From Flavobacteriales bacterium UBA1531 (GTDB taxonomy: Bacteria > Bacteroidota > Bacteroidia > Flavobacteriales_D > Sanyastnellaceae), in assembly GCA_002323795.1 (NCBI GenBank), contig DCPZ01000087.1, positions 1 to 45,860 of the forward strand: a DNA stretch of 45,860 nucleotides, read 5' to 3'. Both the position numbers and the translations under genes were made by a program. The notes beneath the pieces are model-generated. The model saw only the letters and a list, made by a program, of their open reading frames with translations. It did no database searches and was not told the DNA's origin. Below, one piece after another: positions 9,780-18,204 of the stretch; within the stretch, counting starts at the first letter, position 1; the number at the start of each line of letters is the position of its first letter.

Positions 9780-9849
9780 GAGATTCCTAAATCGAGGAAG
9801 ATGCATGTTCACAAAAATATAACAAGACATATCCACCTCAATGTGTGAA

Positions 9850-9880
9850 CAAAAAATGGGGAGGCACAAGCCCCCCCATT
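9850..9880 (-). terminator. Rho-independent terminator of the 9904-11679 gene
   Basis: On the minus strand ATGGGGGGGC, loop TTGT, GCCTCCCCAT runs into a T tract. The 10-bp stem has one G-U pair and lies 24 bases after the stop. Confidence 0.8.
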
Positions 9881-9903
9881 TCAATCAAAAAAACTATAGA
9901 TTT

Positions 9904-11679
9904 TCAATGCTTTAAGAGCATCTGTATCGAAATAGCATCGGATGTTTTGCACTGAATGAAGTACGTTCCCAATGACCAATCTGATGTGCTCAGGGTAATC
10001 GATTTCTGGTCTGCACTCAACAGAGAGTTGTAGACGACCCGGCCTGAAACGTCTGAAATAAACAACTGAGCCTCAGGAGACGCAGTGGGTAAAATCAATG
10101 TCAATTGGCTATCGAATGGATTCGGATAAGCTTCGATCACCATTTCGTCCAATTCTTGAACACTCACAATGCAGGAAGAACATTTATTGAAGCAAACAGA
10201 TTCCAAAATCTCATCCTCTCCGCTGCGTTCGTGAATTCGATTGTAAGCACCAAATCCGTTTGGAAGACCACACCCGTCCGTCTCAAACGTCGCTAATTCT
10301 TCATTATTCTCATCCAACTGAACACCAGACTCTTCAAAATAATCCACGCCTTGGTCCCCATCAGATGGGTCACCGTTGACAAATTTGTACAAAATTGTTG
10401 CTGCGCCTGAGACGTTTGCAGTCACTTCGAAGACTCCATCAGCATCTACATCTGTCATTTGAAGTGCTCCCATTTGCCAATTGGGCTCAGTAAAATTACC
10501 AATGACCCAAACTCCTCCTGCATTCACTTCTTGTTCCGACATGTCAACTCGGAAAATTACATCTGCCGGATCTGGATTCTCAACACATTCCGCATCACAC
10601 AAATTATAACAGACAGCATAAACAAGGTCTTCTGTCCCGACAGAGAGAAGTCGGTTATCGGATCCTTCAGCAGCGCATTCACCAATAACGAGTTCGTTAT
10701 CAACGTTTCCATCTCCGTTGCCACTCCAATCATTACCGTTGATAAATTTAAATTGCACATCTCCAGGAGCGACTGGTAAAACAGCTTCCCAAATTCCATC
10801 GCCATCATCATCGCTCAGAGGGTTTGCGCCCGGGCTCCATCCTTGGAAAGAACCAGCGATGTGCACGCCATTAACAGAAACAGACTCCTGCGTATTCATG
10901 TCCACCTGAAATGTTACCATGGTCGGCGTCAAGCATGTTCCGCAGCTACTGAAGCAAGGAGCTGCATTCGTCGCAGAATCACCGAACAGAACCATATTTA
11001 AATCCGCCAAAGGATGAACACGGTTGCCAGCATCATCTCCACAGTCCGTTCCAGTCAAATCCTCACTTGGATTCGTCCAAGCATTTCCATTGATGAACTT
11101 GTAAATCAACTGCCCATCCGCGATTGAATCCGCGACAAAAGAAATCATTGCTTCCCAAACGCCATCCTCATCTGTGTCGGACAATGCCGTTGCTGACGCG
11201 TCCCATCCTTGAAAATTCCCAGCAATGTGCACACCTGCTGGTGAAATTGCGTCTTCAACACTCATGTCCACTCGCATGCGAACAGTGGTCATGCCGCACG
11301 CAGCGCAACTTTCATAGCATACCAAATTTGAGATTTCCGTTTGATCTTCAGCGATAACGATGAATCGATTGTCATTGCCTGCCACTTCCACTTGGCAGGT
11401 TGGTGGAACATCCTCCACAAAATCCCAGCTCATGCCGTTGATGAACTTGTATTCATGCATGCCCGCAGGGAGATCCAGGGTAACCTCCCAAATCCCGTCC
11501 ATATCGACGTCATTGAGTGGTGTTGCTGTCGGATCCCACCCTTGAAATCCGCCTGCCACATGAACACCGTCAGAAGAGACGATTTGTTGATTCATGTCCA
11601 CCTGCAATGTAACGGCAACTTGGGCCAAGCCAAAGGATGCGAGCATTGCAAACAATGCCGCTAAGTAAAAATTTTTCAT
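9904..11679 (-). CDS. T9SS cargo protein with four CBM48-like E-set modules
   Basis: This is a 591-residue secreted protein. Signal peptide at 1-19 (ends FGLAQ). Four tandem modules of about 110-125 residues follow (about 20-130, 131-255, 256-370, 371-490). Each starts V-D-M and contains GVHIAGNFQGWD-type, D.D.DG.[WF]E and YKFINGN-type motifs, as in glycogen- or starch-binding E-set folds. Each module ends in a Cys cluster (VCYESCAAC, PCFSSCGTC, VCYNLCDAEC, VCFNKCSSC), which is unusual for that family. The C-terminal 80 residues are a type A T9SS tail (IEAYPNPFDSQLTLILP, ending MLLKH). No catalytic domain is visible, so polysaccharide binding is the simplest role, inferred from the fold. A good promoter lies just upstream. 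Confidence 0.88.
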   Translation of the reverse strand: MKNFYLAALFAMLASFGLAQVAVTLQVDMNQQIVSSDGVHVAGGFQGWDPTATPLNDVDMDGIWEVTLDLPAGMHEYKFINGMSWDFVEDVPPTCQVEVAGNDNRFIVIAEDQTEISNLVCYESCAACGMTTVRMRVDMSVEDAISPAGVHIAGNFQGWDASATALSDTDEDGVWEAMISFVADSIADGQLIYKFINGNAWTNPSEDLTGTDCGDDAGNRVHPLADLNMVLFGDSATNAAPCFSSCGTCLTPTMVTFQVDMNTQESVSVNGVHIAGSFQGWSPGANPLSDDDGDGIWEAVLPVAPGDVQFKFINGNDWSGNGDGNVDNELVIGECAAEGSDNRLLSVGTEDLVYAVCYNLCDAECVENPDPADVIFRVDMSEQEVNAGGVWVIGNFTEPNWQMGALQMTDVDADGVFEVTANVSGAATILYKFVNGDPSDGDQGVDYFEESGVQLDENNEELATFETDGCGLPNGFGAYNRIHERSGEDEILESVCFNKCSSCIVSVQELDEMVIEAYPNPFDSQLTLILPTASPEAQLFISDVSGRVVYNSLLSADQKSITLSTSDWSLGTYFIQCKTSDAISIQMLLKH

Positions 11680-11726
11680 GGGTTAATAAGGTTTGATTTT
11701 GTCAACTGTGTAAAATAGACACGAAG

Positions 11727-11756
11727 CAAATGTAGCCGGACAGCGCCTGCTGCAAA
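11727..11756 (-). promoter_or_regulatory. Bacteroidota-type promoter of the E-set T9SS gene
   Basis: The minus strand shows TTTG, 18 bases, TACATTTG. This matches the TTTG/TAnnTTTG (-33/-7) promoter of Bacteroidota with good spacing. The -7 box lies 48 bases before the ATG at 11679, giving a leader of roughly 40 bases. Confidence 0.5.
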
Positions 11757-11797
11757 AAAATCGATTGCAAAACTTTTCAACCGTGCCAGCTTCGATT

Positions 11798-12256
11798 TCA
11801 TTTCATTTCAGGCCATTTGGGAGGTCTGCCCAATCCGAATGACTCCAGAGGCTCAAGCAATGATGATTTCCAAGGGATTGACCCACCCTTGTGATGATCA
11901 AATGACACCATAACTGTTGATGCGAAAGCCACTAAAACAGGCTTTCCACTAACCATTTTAATGATTTCGTAGGCTGCTTCCATGCTTTTATTTCCAACCT
12001 TCTCAATCCATGTAACAATGATGACATCGTCCTGCATGAAAATGGGCTGTCGATAATTGACTTCGTGTTTTGCGATCACCATGCCGGCTGTGTTCCAGTC
12101 CCACTTCTTTCCCACAATGGATTCAAAAAATCGAATTCGACTTTGCTCAAAGTAATTGAGGTAGGTCGCATTATTCACAATACCTGCAGCATCGATGTCT
12201 ACGAATCGGATTTCAGGCTTGTACAAGTGTGCTTCAGGCAACTCAATTTCTATCAT
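11798..12256 (-). CDS. Hotdog-fold acyl-CoA thioesterase (4HBT family)
   Basis: Predicted cytoplasmic thioesterase of 152 residues that would hydrolyse acyl-CoA or a related thioester. The motif FVDIDAAGIVNNATYLNYFE near residues 16-35 matches the 4HBT/YbgC-FadM active-site region, whose Asp and VNN-x-x-Y-L segment are typical. The open frame continues upstream to 12457, but that part covers the divergent gene. The ATG at 12256 (MIEIELPE) gives the usual family length; 12271 (MYLCD) is an alternative. The start codon sits inside one arm of a large palindrome shared with the divergent gene. The substrate is unknown. Confidence 0.85.
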   Translation of the reverse strand: MIEIELPEAHLYKPEIRFVDIDAAGIVNNATYLNYFEQSRIRFFESIVGKKWDWNTAGMVIAKHEVNYRQPIFMQDDVIIVTWIEKVGNKSMEAAYEIIKMVSGKPVLVAFASTVMVSFDHHKGGSIPWKSSLLEPLESFGLGRPPKWPEMK

Positions 12257-12294
12257 GTCACAAAGGTACATGGCTCTTACCTTTGTGAAATGAT
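12252..12294. promoter_or_regulatory. 43-bp palindrome holding divergent -7 elements and both start codons
   Basis: Arms 12252-12268 and 12278-12294 are inverted repeats of 17 bp with one mismatch (11 contiguous perfect bp), separated by 9 bp. Each arm contains TACCTTTG, a match to the -7 consensus TAnnTTTG, pointing outwards, followed five bases later by the ATG of the thioesterase (12256, minus) or of the small membrane protein (12290, plus). If both -7 boxes work, the transcripts would start at or next to the start codons and be nearly leaderless. No good -33 boxes are visible. It could equally be an operator for a dimeric regulator. Confidence 0.5.
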
Positions 12295-12619
12295 TGCAAC
12301 GAAACGCATTTACAAAATCGTCTGGACGGCATTGATTCTGATAAGCTCCTTGCGATTTGGTGCAGAAATAAAGTCGGTCACACACTTCTCGGCGCTTATA
12401 GCCAGCGCCTTGCCGCTGATCGGCGCACTTGCCTCGGAGAAAAAAGAACTCGACCAAAGTTTTCTAACCATCCTGATCACAACGGCATGCGGAGTAGCCG
12501 CATCCATAGCACTGGCTCAGTGGAAGGTCATGGGAAATGGTTCACCTCTGAATGCATTAGTGCCATTAACTGCAGGAATCGTCTGGCTCGTCCATCAAAA
12601 ACATGGAATCTCCGCATGA
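12290..12619 (+). CDS. Small integral membrane protein, unknown function
   Basis: The product is 109 residues and not recognised. Three hydrophobic segments are visible: about 10-20 (IVWTALILISSLRFG), 28-45 (THFSALIASALPLIGAL) and 57-75 (FLTILITTACGVAASIALA), with a weaker fourth near 88-101. The frame is open back to 12065, but that upstream part lies antisense to the thioesterase. The ATG at 12290 is chosen because it mirrors the thioesterase ATG in the palindrome. Divergent pairing suggests co-regulation with the thioesterase. No clear terminator follows, only an imperfect hairpin around 12665-12695. Confidence 0.6.
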   Translation: MIATKRIYKIVWTALILISSLRFGAEIKSVTHFSALIASALPLIGALASEKKELDQSFLTILITTACGVAASIALAQWKVMGNGSPLNALVPLTAGIVWLVHQKHGISA

Positions 12620-12741
12620 AAACAGTCAAAAGGCGTTGTTATTTCGCGAATTCATGAGAATTCATGCCGGCTTTTCAACAAAAAGCACCGGTTTATTCAC
12701 GAAATATGCTGTAACCCCTGATATACTTGGATTCCGACCTA

Positions 12742-12749
12742 TATATTTG
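12742..12749 (+). promoter_or_regulatory. -7 element of the HU gene
   Basis: TATATTTG matches TAnnTTTG and lies 32 bases before the HU ATG, giving a leader of about 25 bases. The -33 region has no TTTG at standard spacing. Confidence 0.4.
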
Positions 12750-12780
12750 ACGCAGTAGTTCAAATCTAAAACCATATACC

Positions 12781-13050
12781 ATGAACAAAGCAGAATTGGT
12801 AGATGCTATGGCAGCAGGAGCCGGCATCTCAAAAGCAGACGCTAAGCGCGCACTCGATTCTTTTATTGACGCAACTGCAGGTGCCTTGAGCAAAGGAGAC
12901 CGCGTATCCCTCGTTGGATTCGGTTCTTTCTCTGTCACACACCGCGCAGAGCGCAAAGGACGGAACCCACAAACGGGTAAAGAAATCACAATTGCAGCTA
13001 AGAACGTCATTAAGTTTAAGGCTGGTGCTGAATTGAACAGCAAGGTATAA
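12781..13050 (+). CDS. hup: HU family DNA-binding protein
   Basis: Nucleoid-associated protein of 89 residues that binds and bends DNA as a dimer. It has the full family pattern: MNKAELVDAMA at the N-terminus, the GFGSFSV turn, and the DNA-binding arm GRNPQTGKEI followed by VIKFKAG. Length and start match bacterial HU. It is monocistronic: a -7 box lies upstream and a strong terminator starts 18 bases downstream. Confidence 0.97.
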   Translation: MNKAELVDAMAAGAGISKADAKRALDSFIDATAGALSKGDRVSLVGFGSFSVTHRAERKGRNPQTGKEITIAAKNVIKFKAGAELNSKV

Positions 13051-13068
13051 TTACCTTTTGTTCTCTTG

Positions 13069-13099
13069 AAAGGCCCTGCGGTTTCCGCGGGGCCTTTTT
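13069..13099 (+). terminator. Rho-independent terminator of the HU gene
   Basis: AAGGCCCTGCGG, loop TTT, CCGCGGGGCCTT with a T5 tract. The 12-bp stem has one mismatched or G-U position. Confidence 0.9.
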
Positions 13100-13129
13100 C
13101 ATTTCAACCCTTTCATAAGGAGACAAACA

Positions 13130-13819
13130 ATGACAGACCCTCGGTACAAGGCGTTACTTCCGTTTCTGAGCGATGAGCGTGCTGCGCGATTTCATCAGGT
13201 ACTGGAGTCGAGAACTCGGCACATATGCCTCGTTCTAGAGAATGTCTACCAGTCTCGCAATGCAAGTGCTGTCATGCGCACCTGCGATGGTGTCGGAATC
13301 CAAGACGTTCACTTAATTGAAGACATCAATCCTTGGGTGTTTAATCGCCACGTCTCAAAGGGAACACCATCGTGGCTAACGCTCCACAGGTATCAGCAAC
13401 ACACGAATCCAACTGAAGCATGCATTCGGCGATTGAAGCAGAGCGGTTATGAGATTGCCGTTACCTCGCCCCATGTGAATGGTCAAGAAGTCCATGACCT
13501 CCCAATTGATAAGCCCATTGCTGTGGTAATGGGAACAGAATTTGAAGGAGTTAGCGACGCCTTCCTTGCTGCTGCCAATCATCATCTCTATATCCCAATG
13601 ACTGGCTTTACGGAATCACTGAACATCAGTGTCGCGGCAGGAATTATCATGCATGATCTCGTCCGGCGCACGCGCACACTTCATCCAGACCACTGGTCGT
13701 TAGTCGCAAACGAAAAAGCCATCTTGCAGGCTGAATGGGCCATGAAAACGGTTCGCAAATCCGAGGTCATCCTAAAGCAACTCAATATTTGTCCTGCAAG
13801 CGGCAACGCGCTAACATAA
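13130..13819 (+). CDS. trmH: tRNA (guanosine-2'-O-)-methyltransferase, SpoU/TrmH family
   Basis: Cytoplasmic SPOUT-fold enzyme of 229 residues using S-adenosylmethionine to 2'-O-methylate guanosine, by family most likely G18 of tRNA. The three SpoU motifs are present: YQSRNASAVMRTCDGVG (about 41-57), AVVMGTEFEGVS (about 130-141) and YIPMTGFTESLNISVAAG (about 153-170). The C-terminal extension with HPDHW is like TrmH rather than shorter SpoU relatives. It has one of the few Shine-Dalgarno-like sequences of the window (AAGGAG at 13117-13122), which supports the ATG at 13130. Confidence 0.9.
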   Translation: MTDPRYKALLPFLSDERAARFHQVLESRTRHICLVLENVYQSRNASAVMRTCDGVGIQDVHLIEDINPWVFNRHVSKGTPSWLTLHRYQQHTNPTEACIRRLKQSGYEIAVTSPHVNGQEVHDLPIDKPIAVVMGTEFEGVSDAFLAAANHHLYIPMTGFTESLNISVAAGIIMHDLVRRTRTLHPDHWSLVANEKAILQAEWAMKTVRKSEVILKQLNICPASGNALT

Positions 13820-13871
13820 GATTGGCTTTTTGAAGCGATTTACCATTGATTTCGAACGATCTTTGCCCGCG

Positions 13872-15221
13872 ATGAAAAAGCCTGATTCACTGCAAATTGG
13901 TTATCGTGACCTGCTTCATGTAGCACTGCCCATTTCAGCGGGAACAGCGTTGCAATTTTTAGTGCTTCTGACCGATAATTTTTTCCTCGCGCGCCACAGT
14001 GAAGCCGCGATCAATGGAGCTGGCAATGCAGGGCTCGTTTATATGACACTGGAAATGCTTGCCATGGGAAGCTCTGCAGCTCTGCAAATCCTCATCGCCC
14101 GACGCATTGGAGAGAACAGTCCTAAAGAGGCACTTCGAACCCTTCGAACAGGCCTGCTCATTCATGCTGTTCTGGGAATCTCCTTACTCGCAATCGGTGT
14201 TTGCCTGAATCAAGGACTTCTCGGAAATACGATCCAAAACCCCAACATTCGATCGGTATTCGAAAATTACTTTGGCATTCGACTTCTCGGCTTCTTGCCG
14301 TTTTCCATGCTTTTGGCTCTCAACGCTTTTTACACCGGAACAGCCAAGACATGGCCCATTTTAGTTGTAGCTGCAGTCACCAGCGTGTGCAACATTGTGC
14401 TCGATGCTGCCTGGGTTGAAGGGTGGTTTTGGTCCCGGCCCTTTGGTTACACTGGCGCCGCGTGGGCTTCCGTCACAGCAGAATCCTTAGGATGCCTCGT
14501 CTCATTCTTTTTATTGGCACGAATCACTCCAAAATTTTTGAACTCTTGGGAACTTCTGACTCCGTCCAAACTGAAAGTTTGGTGGGAACTGGCCTACCCG
14601 TTGATGAGCCAATTTGTCATCACCATCGCAACTTGGACAGCCTTTTTCTTTTTTGTCGAAAAAGTGGGCAGTCTTGAACTGAAGGTATCACACATCACAC
14701 GAAACTTCTTCATGCTTGCCTTCATCGCAGCGCAAGGCATTCAGCAGACAACTCGCACATACGTTAGCGGCCTAATTGGCGAGAATAGAACGGAAGAATT
14801 AAAGTTGGTACTGAAACGACTCACCATTCTAAACGCCATAGGGATGCTCGTTTTATGTCATGGCTACATCTTATATCCGAAAGCATTAGCAGCCGCATTT
14901 TTCACGAATGAAATTGGAATTGAAGCGATGCAAAAAACATTGCTGGTCGTTTTCATTGGTGTCTCCATCTACACGTTTTCAGGCATCATGTTGTCCACCA
15001 TTCAAGGTTTGGGCAAAACAAAAAGAGCTTTCCGAATCGAACTCATTGCAGTCAGCATCTACATTGCTGCTGCTGCCGCCCTAACATTGGTCTGGCCGCA
15101 GCCAATCTGGATCATTTGGTTGGTGGAATGGATCTACTTTTCAGGCATCGGATTGGGCAGCTGGCTCTACTTGAGAAAATTGGATTGGAATCAATTGTCA
15201 CATGAAATAAATGCACAATGA
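13872..15221 (+). CDS. MATE family efflux transporter
   Basis: Inner-membrane multidrug/toxin extrusion transporter of 449 residues with about twelve hydrophobic segments, driven by Na+ or H+ antiport in this family. The N-terminus (LHVALPISAGTALQFLVLLT, then DNFFLARHS) matches the first helix pair of MATE proteins, and VAAVTSVCNIVLDAAWVEG fits the conserved mid-protein region. The frame can start at a TTG at 13830, but the ATG at 13872 (MKKPDSLQIGYRDLLH) gives the normal family N-terminus. Its stop overlaps the Fmt start in an ATGA, indicating translational coupling. The substrate is unknown. Confidence 0.88.
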   Translation: MKKPDSLQIGYRDLLHVALPISAGTALQFLVLLTDNFFLARHSEAAINGAGNAGLVYMTLEMLAMGSSAALQILIARRIGENSPKEALRTLRTGLLIHAVLGISLLAIGVCLNQGLLGNTIQNPNIRSVFENYFGIRLLGFLPFSMLLALNAFYTGTAKTWPILVVAAVTSVCNIVLDAAWVEGWFWSRPFGYTGAAWASVTAESLGCLVSFFLLARITPKFLNSWELLTPSKLKVWWELAYPLMSQFVITIATWTAFFFFVEKVGSLELKVSHITRNFFMLAFIAAQGIQQTTRTYVSGLIGENRTEELKLVLKRLTILNAIGMLVLCHGYILYPKALAAAFFTNEIGIEAMQKTLLVVFIGVSIYTFSGIMLSTIQGLGKTKRAFRIELIAVSIYIAAAAALTLVWPQPIWIIWLVEWIYFSGIGLGSWLYLRKLDWNQLSHEINAQ

Positions 15222-16204
15222 GTGAATCATTTCCGAATTCCCCCGTAACGAAACCGCTGCGGATTGCCTTTTTTGGCACTCCTGAATTTGCAGGTAAGTG
15301 CTTGCGCGAAATCCATGGCGGACCGCACAAAATCGTAGCCGTGATTACATCACCAGACAAAAAATCTGGGCGAGGACAAAAAATGAGTTCATCATATGTA
15401 AAGAGGGCAGCGACGGATTTGAAGCTTCCCATGCACCAGCCCAAAAATTTAAAAGCACCCGACTTTGTTGCTGCATTCTCAAAACTCAATTGCGACATCG
15501 CAATAGTCGTCGCATTTAGAATGCTACCCGAGGTCATCTGGGATGCTCCGCGGTATGGATCCATCAATCTTCACGCCTCTTTGCTTCCTCAGCTGCGGGG
15601 CGCAGCGCCAATCCAGTGGGCCATTCGACACAAGCTAACTGAAACAGGAGTCACCACATTTGCTCTGCAGCATGCAATCGATACGGGCGACATTCTCCTT
15701 CAAGCCAACGTACCAATTTCACCCTTAGAAACGGCCGCAACATTGCATGATAAACTTTTAATAAGAGGCCAGAAACTTCTGACCCAAACACTCGAAAAAC
15801 TAATCCGAGGAGAATTGAAACCTGTGGCGCAACACAAATTGAACAAGAAAGAAGAAAGATTAAACGCCCCAAAACTCGACCGAACCAATTGCCGAATCGA
15901 CTGGACTCAATCTGCTGAAAATGTAGAACATATGATAAGATCCCTGTCTCCGTATCCAACCAGTTTTTGCAGCACACCTTGGGGAGATTTTAAGGTCATT
16001 TCAGCTCAGCTCATCGATACAGATTGCAAAATTGCTGCGCCTGGTGATGCGACTATCCTCCAAAACAAACTTTTGGTTTCGTGCCAAGACCGCTGGCTAG
16101 AGTTGACGAAAATCGTTCCGAAAGGCAAGAAGCCCATGAACGCAAATGCATGGATCAACGGATTGCAGCCAAGCAAAAGAGATTCTCTGGGCAATTGGAG
16201 TTGA
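15218..16204 (+). CDS. fmt: Methionyl-tRNA formyltransferase
   Basis: Formylates the initiator Met-tRNA using 10-formyl-tetrahydrofolate, in the cytoplasm. Of 328 residues, the N-terminal part has RIAFFGTPEFAGKCL (15-29), ITSPDKKSGRGQKM (43-56), and the catalytic region INLHASLLPQLRGAAPIQWA (116-135) with Asn117 and His119, then IDTGDIL (154-160). The C-terminal OB-like domain starts near 210. Length is normal. Its ATG overlaps the stop of the MATE gene. It is not next to def here, unlike many genomes. Confidence 0.95.
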   Translation: MSESFPNSPVTKPLRIAFFGTPEFAGKCLREIHGGPHKIVAVITSPDKKSGRGQKMSSSYVKRAATDLKLPMHQPKNLKAPDFVAAFSKLNCDIAIVVAFRMLPEVIWDAPRYGSINLHASLLPQLRGAAPIQWAIRHKLTETGVTTFALQHAIDTGDILLQANVPISPLETAATLHDKLLIRGQKLLTQTLEKLIRGELKPVAQHKLNKKEERLNAPKLDRTNCRIDWTQSAENVEHMIRSLSPYPTSFCSTPWGDFKVISAQLIDTDCKIAAPGDATILQNKLLVSCQDRWLELTKIVPKGKKPMNANAWINGLQPSKRDSLGNWS

Positions 16205-16237
16205 ATAGGATCTAGGACAAGCTTCGTGTATCGAGCA

Positions 16238-17008
16238 TCAGATGCGACAGATGTGAGCCATGGTATGCGTCATCTGTTCGCCGTTCCAAATCCCCGATTC
16301 TTCCAATCGATCCATTCGAACCTCCCCTGCAGCATGAACAATGTGTGAAGGGCTTTTTAAAATTCCCACATGCACAATGAGACCAGCCTCATTTTTGAAG
16401 AATGCCAAGTCGCCACGTTTGCGCTCGCTCCATTTCACTCGCTCTCCCTCTTCGGCTTGCTGGCTTGCGTCACGCCGCAAACGCTTGCCGCATAGCGTGA
16501 AAGCCAGCTGAACCAATCCAGAACAGTCAATCCCCCACACGCAACGTCCACCCCAACGGTATGGAGCACCGATAAAAGCGGTCGCCGCATCGAAAGGATC
16601 TGAATGCGCTTCAAACATTTTCTTTATCGAAAAAAGAGGCTCAACCTCTATCCCTGAAAACGACCATTGGGAAGCCTCATCAAGGTGTAAAACCGCACCC
16701 GCTGGCAACTGAATTACTGAGCCGTCACGGCGAACCCAAGGAGAGGTTGGAGTCTGAATCAGAAATGGCTTGAGCGTCTCCTTTTCAGCCAAACTTTGGT
16801 TCATAATTCTCCACTGCTTCAGATCTGTCCAGCCTTGATAATTGTCTGCCATCAACTCAATTCGAATCCAATCCTTGGCTCCAATTTCAAGAATCATAGC
16901 GGTCTCCCCAGCGAGCGCTTCGGAGCACATTTCAGCGGCATCAGAGGGATTGGTCCGCAATGGTGCACAGGGAACAACCAGTTCTATCTGATCTCCAGTG
17001 CCAAACAT
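16238..17008 (-). CDS. NlpC/P60 family cysteine hydrolase (peptidoglycan endopeptidase type)
   Basis: This is a 256-residue protein. The catalytic domain at about 140-250 has YRWGGRCVWGIDCSGLVQLA with Cys162, then VHVGI (His213) and IVHAAGE (His225), the usual Cys-His-His set of NlpC/P60 peptidases that cut D-Glu/meso-DAP bonds in cell-wall peptides. Residues about 1-120 look like SH3b-type binding domains (VVPCAPLRTNPSDAAEM, WIRIELMADNYQGWTD). No signal peptide is visible, like cytosolic YkfC-type recycling enzymes, so a role in muropeptide recycling is possible. The ATG at 17008 overlaps the thiolase stop (TAATG); a longer frame to 17056 would overlap the thiolase. Confidence 0.85.
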   Translation of the reverse strand: MFGTGDQIELVVPCAPLRTNPSDAAEMCSEALAGETAMILEIGAKDWIRIELMADNYQGWTDLKQWRIMNQSLAEKETLKPFLIQTPTSPWVRRDGSVIQLPAGAVLHLDEASQWSFSGIEVEPLFSIKKMFEAHSDPFDAATAFIGAPYRWGGRCVWGIDCSGLVQLAFTLCGKRLRRDASQQAEEGERVKWSERKRGDLAFFKNEAGLIVHVGILKSPSHIVHAAGEVRMDRLEESGIWNGEQMTHTMAHICRI

Positions 17009-18186
17009 TACAGTGCTTCCACCATGAGTGCACTGGCACCGCCGCCACCATTGCAAATCCCTGCACCACCCTTGCTCATTCCTCTCTTGCGCAGAGCATG
17101 GATGAGTGTGACAACAATTCGTGATCCGCTTGAGCCCAATGGATGACCAAGGGCAACAGCGCCGCCGTTCACATTGACCGCTTCCGGATTAAGGTCCAAA
17201 AGATTCATGTTCGCAATGCCCACAACTGAAAACGCCTCGTTCAACTCCCAAAGTTCGACACTCCCAGCATCCCAACCCGCTTTTGAAAGGGCGATTGGAA
17301 CAGCCTTTGCTGGCGCCGTAGTGAACCATTCAGGCTGATGAGCTGCGTCTGCGCAAGCCACAATTTTAGCGATTGGCCTCAACCCCAGTCGTTCCAATGC
17401 GTCTTCCGAAACAAGAACCAGTGCACTCGCACCATCATTGAGCGTGGAAGCATTGGCAGCAGTCACAGTACCTTCCTTTTGAAAGGCAGGGCGCAAACTT
17501 CGAATCTTATCCATTTTCACCGCCTTGAATTCCTCGTCTGCAGTCACCTGAATTGCTTCTCCACGACGCTGCGGTACAGACACGGGCACAACCTCTTCAT
17601 CAAATGCTCCGGACTCCCACGCTGTGGCAGCGCGTTCGTAACTCGAAATGGCAAAGTCATCCTGCGCTTCTCGAGAAATTTCATGTTCTTTCGCGCAAAG
17701 CTCAGCACAGTTTCCCATGTGCGTGGCGTTGTAAACATCCGTCAACCCATCCAGCAGCATTCCATCGTGCATCTTCATGTCGCCAAACTTCGAGCCGGTC
17801 CTACCTGAAAAATAATGAGGAACGCGACTCATGTTCTCCATGCCGCCCGCTACAACCACATCAGCATCACCCAAAGCAATCGCCTGAGCAGCAAGCGAAA
17901 TGCATTTCATACCGCTCGCACAAACCTTATTGACCGTTGTGCACGGAACATCATCAGGTATACCTGCTGCCATTGCAGCCTGCCTCGCCGGAGCTTGTCC
18001 CAATCCCGCTTGAAGGACATTTCCCATGATCACTTCATTCACTTCATTCGGAGAAATCCCCGCTGCATCGAGGGCACCGCGGATAGCGGCTGCTCCAAGT
18101 TGAGGCGCAGGCACAGTTGACAGTGACCCAAGAAAACTTCCCATGGGCGTTCGAACAGCAGATAAGACGTATACAGGTTGACTCAT
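17008..18186 (-). CDS. Acetyl-CoA C-acetyltransferase (thiolase)
   Basis: Condenses two acetyl-CoA to acetoacetyl-CoA or runs in reverse, in the cytoplasm. It has 392 residues. With the ATG at 18186 (MSQPVYVLSAVRTPMGSF) the catalytic residues fall at Cys89 (NKVCASGMKC), His348 (GGAVALGHPLGSSG) and Cys378 (GICNGGGGASA), the numbering classically given for Zoogloea thiolase, which supports this start over the longer frame to 18294. It is translationally coupled to the NlpC/P60 gene. A TTGG, spacer, TAAATTCG promoter-like sequence lies at 18205-18237. Confidence 0.95.
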   Translation of the reverse strand: MSQPVYVLSAVRTPMGSFLGSLSTVPAPQLGAAAIRGALDAAGISPNEVNEVIMGNVLQAGLGQAPARQAAMAAGIPDDVPCTTVNKVCASGMKCISLAAQAIALGDADVVVAGGMENMSRVPHYFSGRTGSKFGDMKMHDGMLLDGLTDVYNATHMGNCAELCAKEHEISREAQDDFAISSYERAATAWESGAFDEEVVPVSVPQRRGEAIQVTADEEFKAVKMDKIRSLRPAFQKEGTVTAANASTLNDGASALVLVSEDALERLGLRPIAKIVACADAAHQPEWFTTAPAKAVPIALSKAGWDAGSVELWELNEAFSVVGIANMNLLDLNPEAVNVNGGAVALGHPLGSSGSRIVVTLIHALRKRGMSKGGAGICNGGGGASALMVEAL

Positions 18187-18204
18187 TTCAATGGTATTAC
18201 AGTG

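Noticed and set aside
12616..12657. 13-codon ORF overlapping the end of the small membrane protein (ATGA)
   Set aside because: Too short, no start context, no conservation evidence possible here.
12693..13043. Open frame of 116 codons antisense to HU
   Set aside because: It is fully covered by the HU gene, its product has no recognisable feature, and the HU protein is unmistakable.
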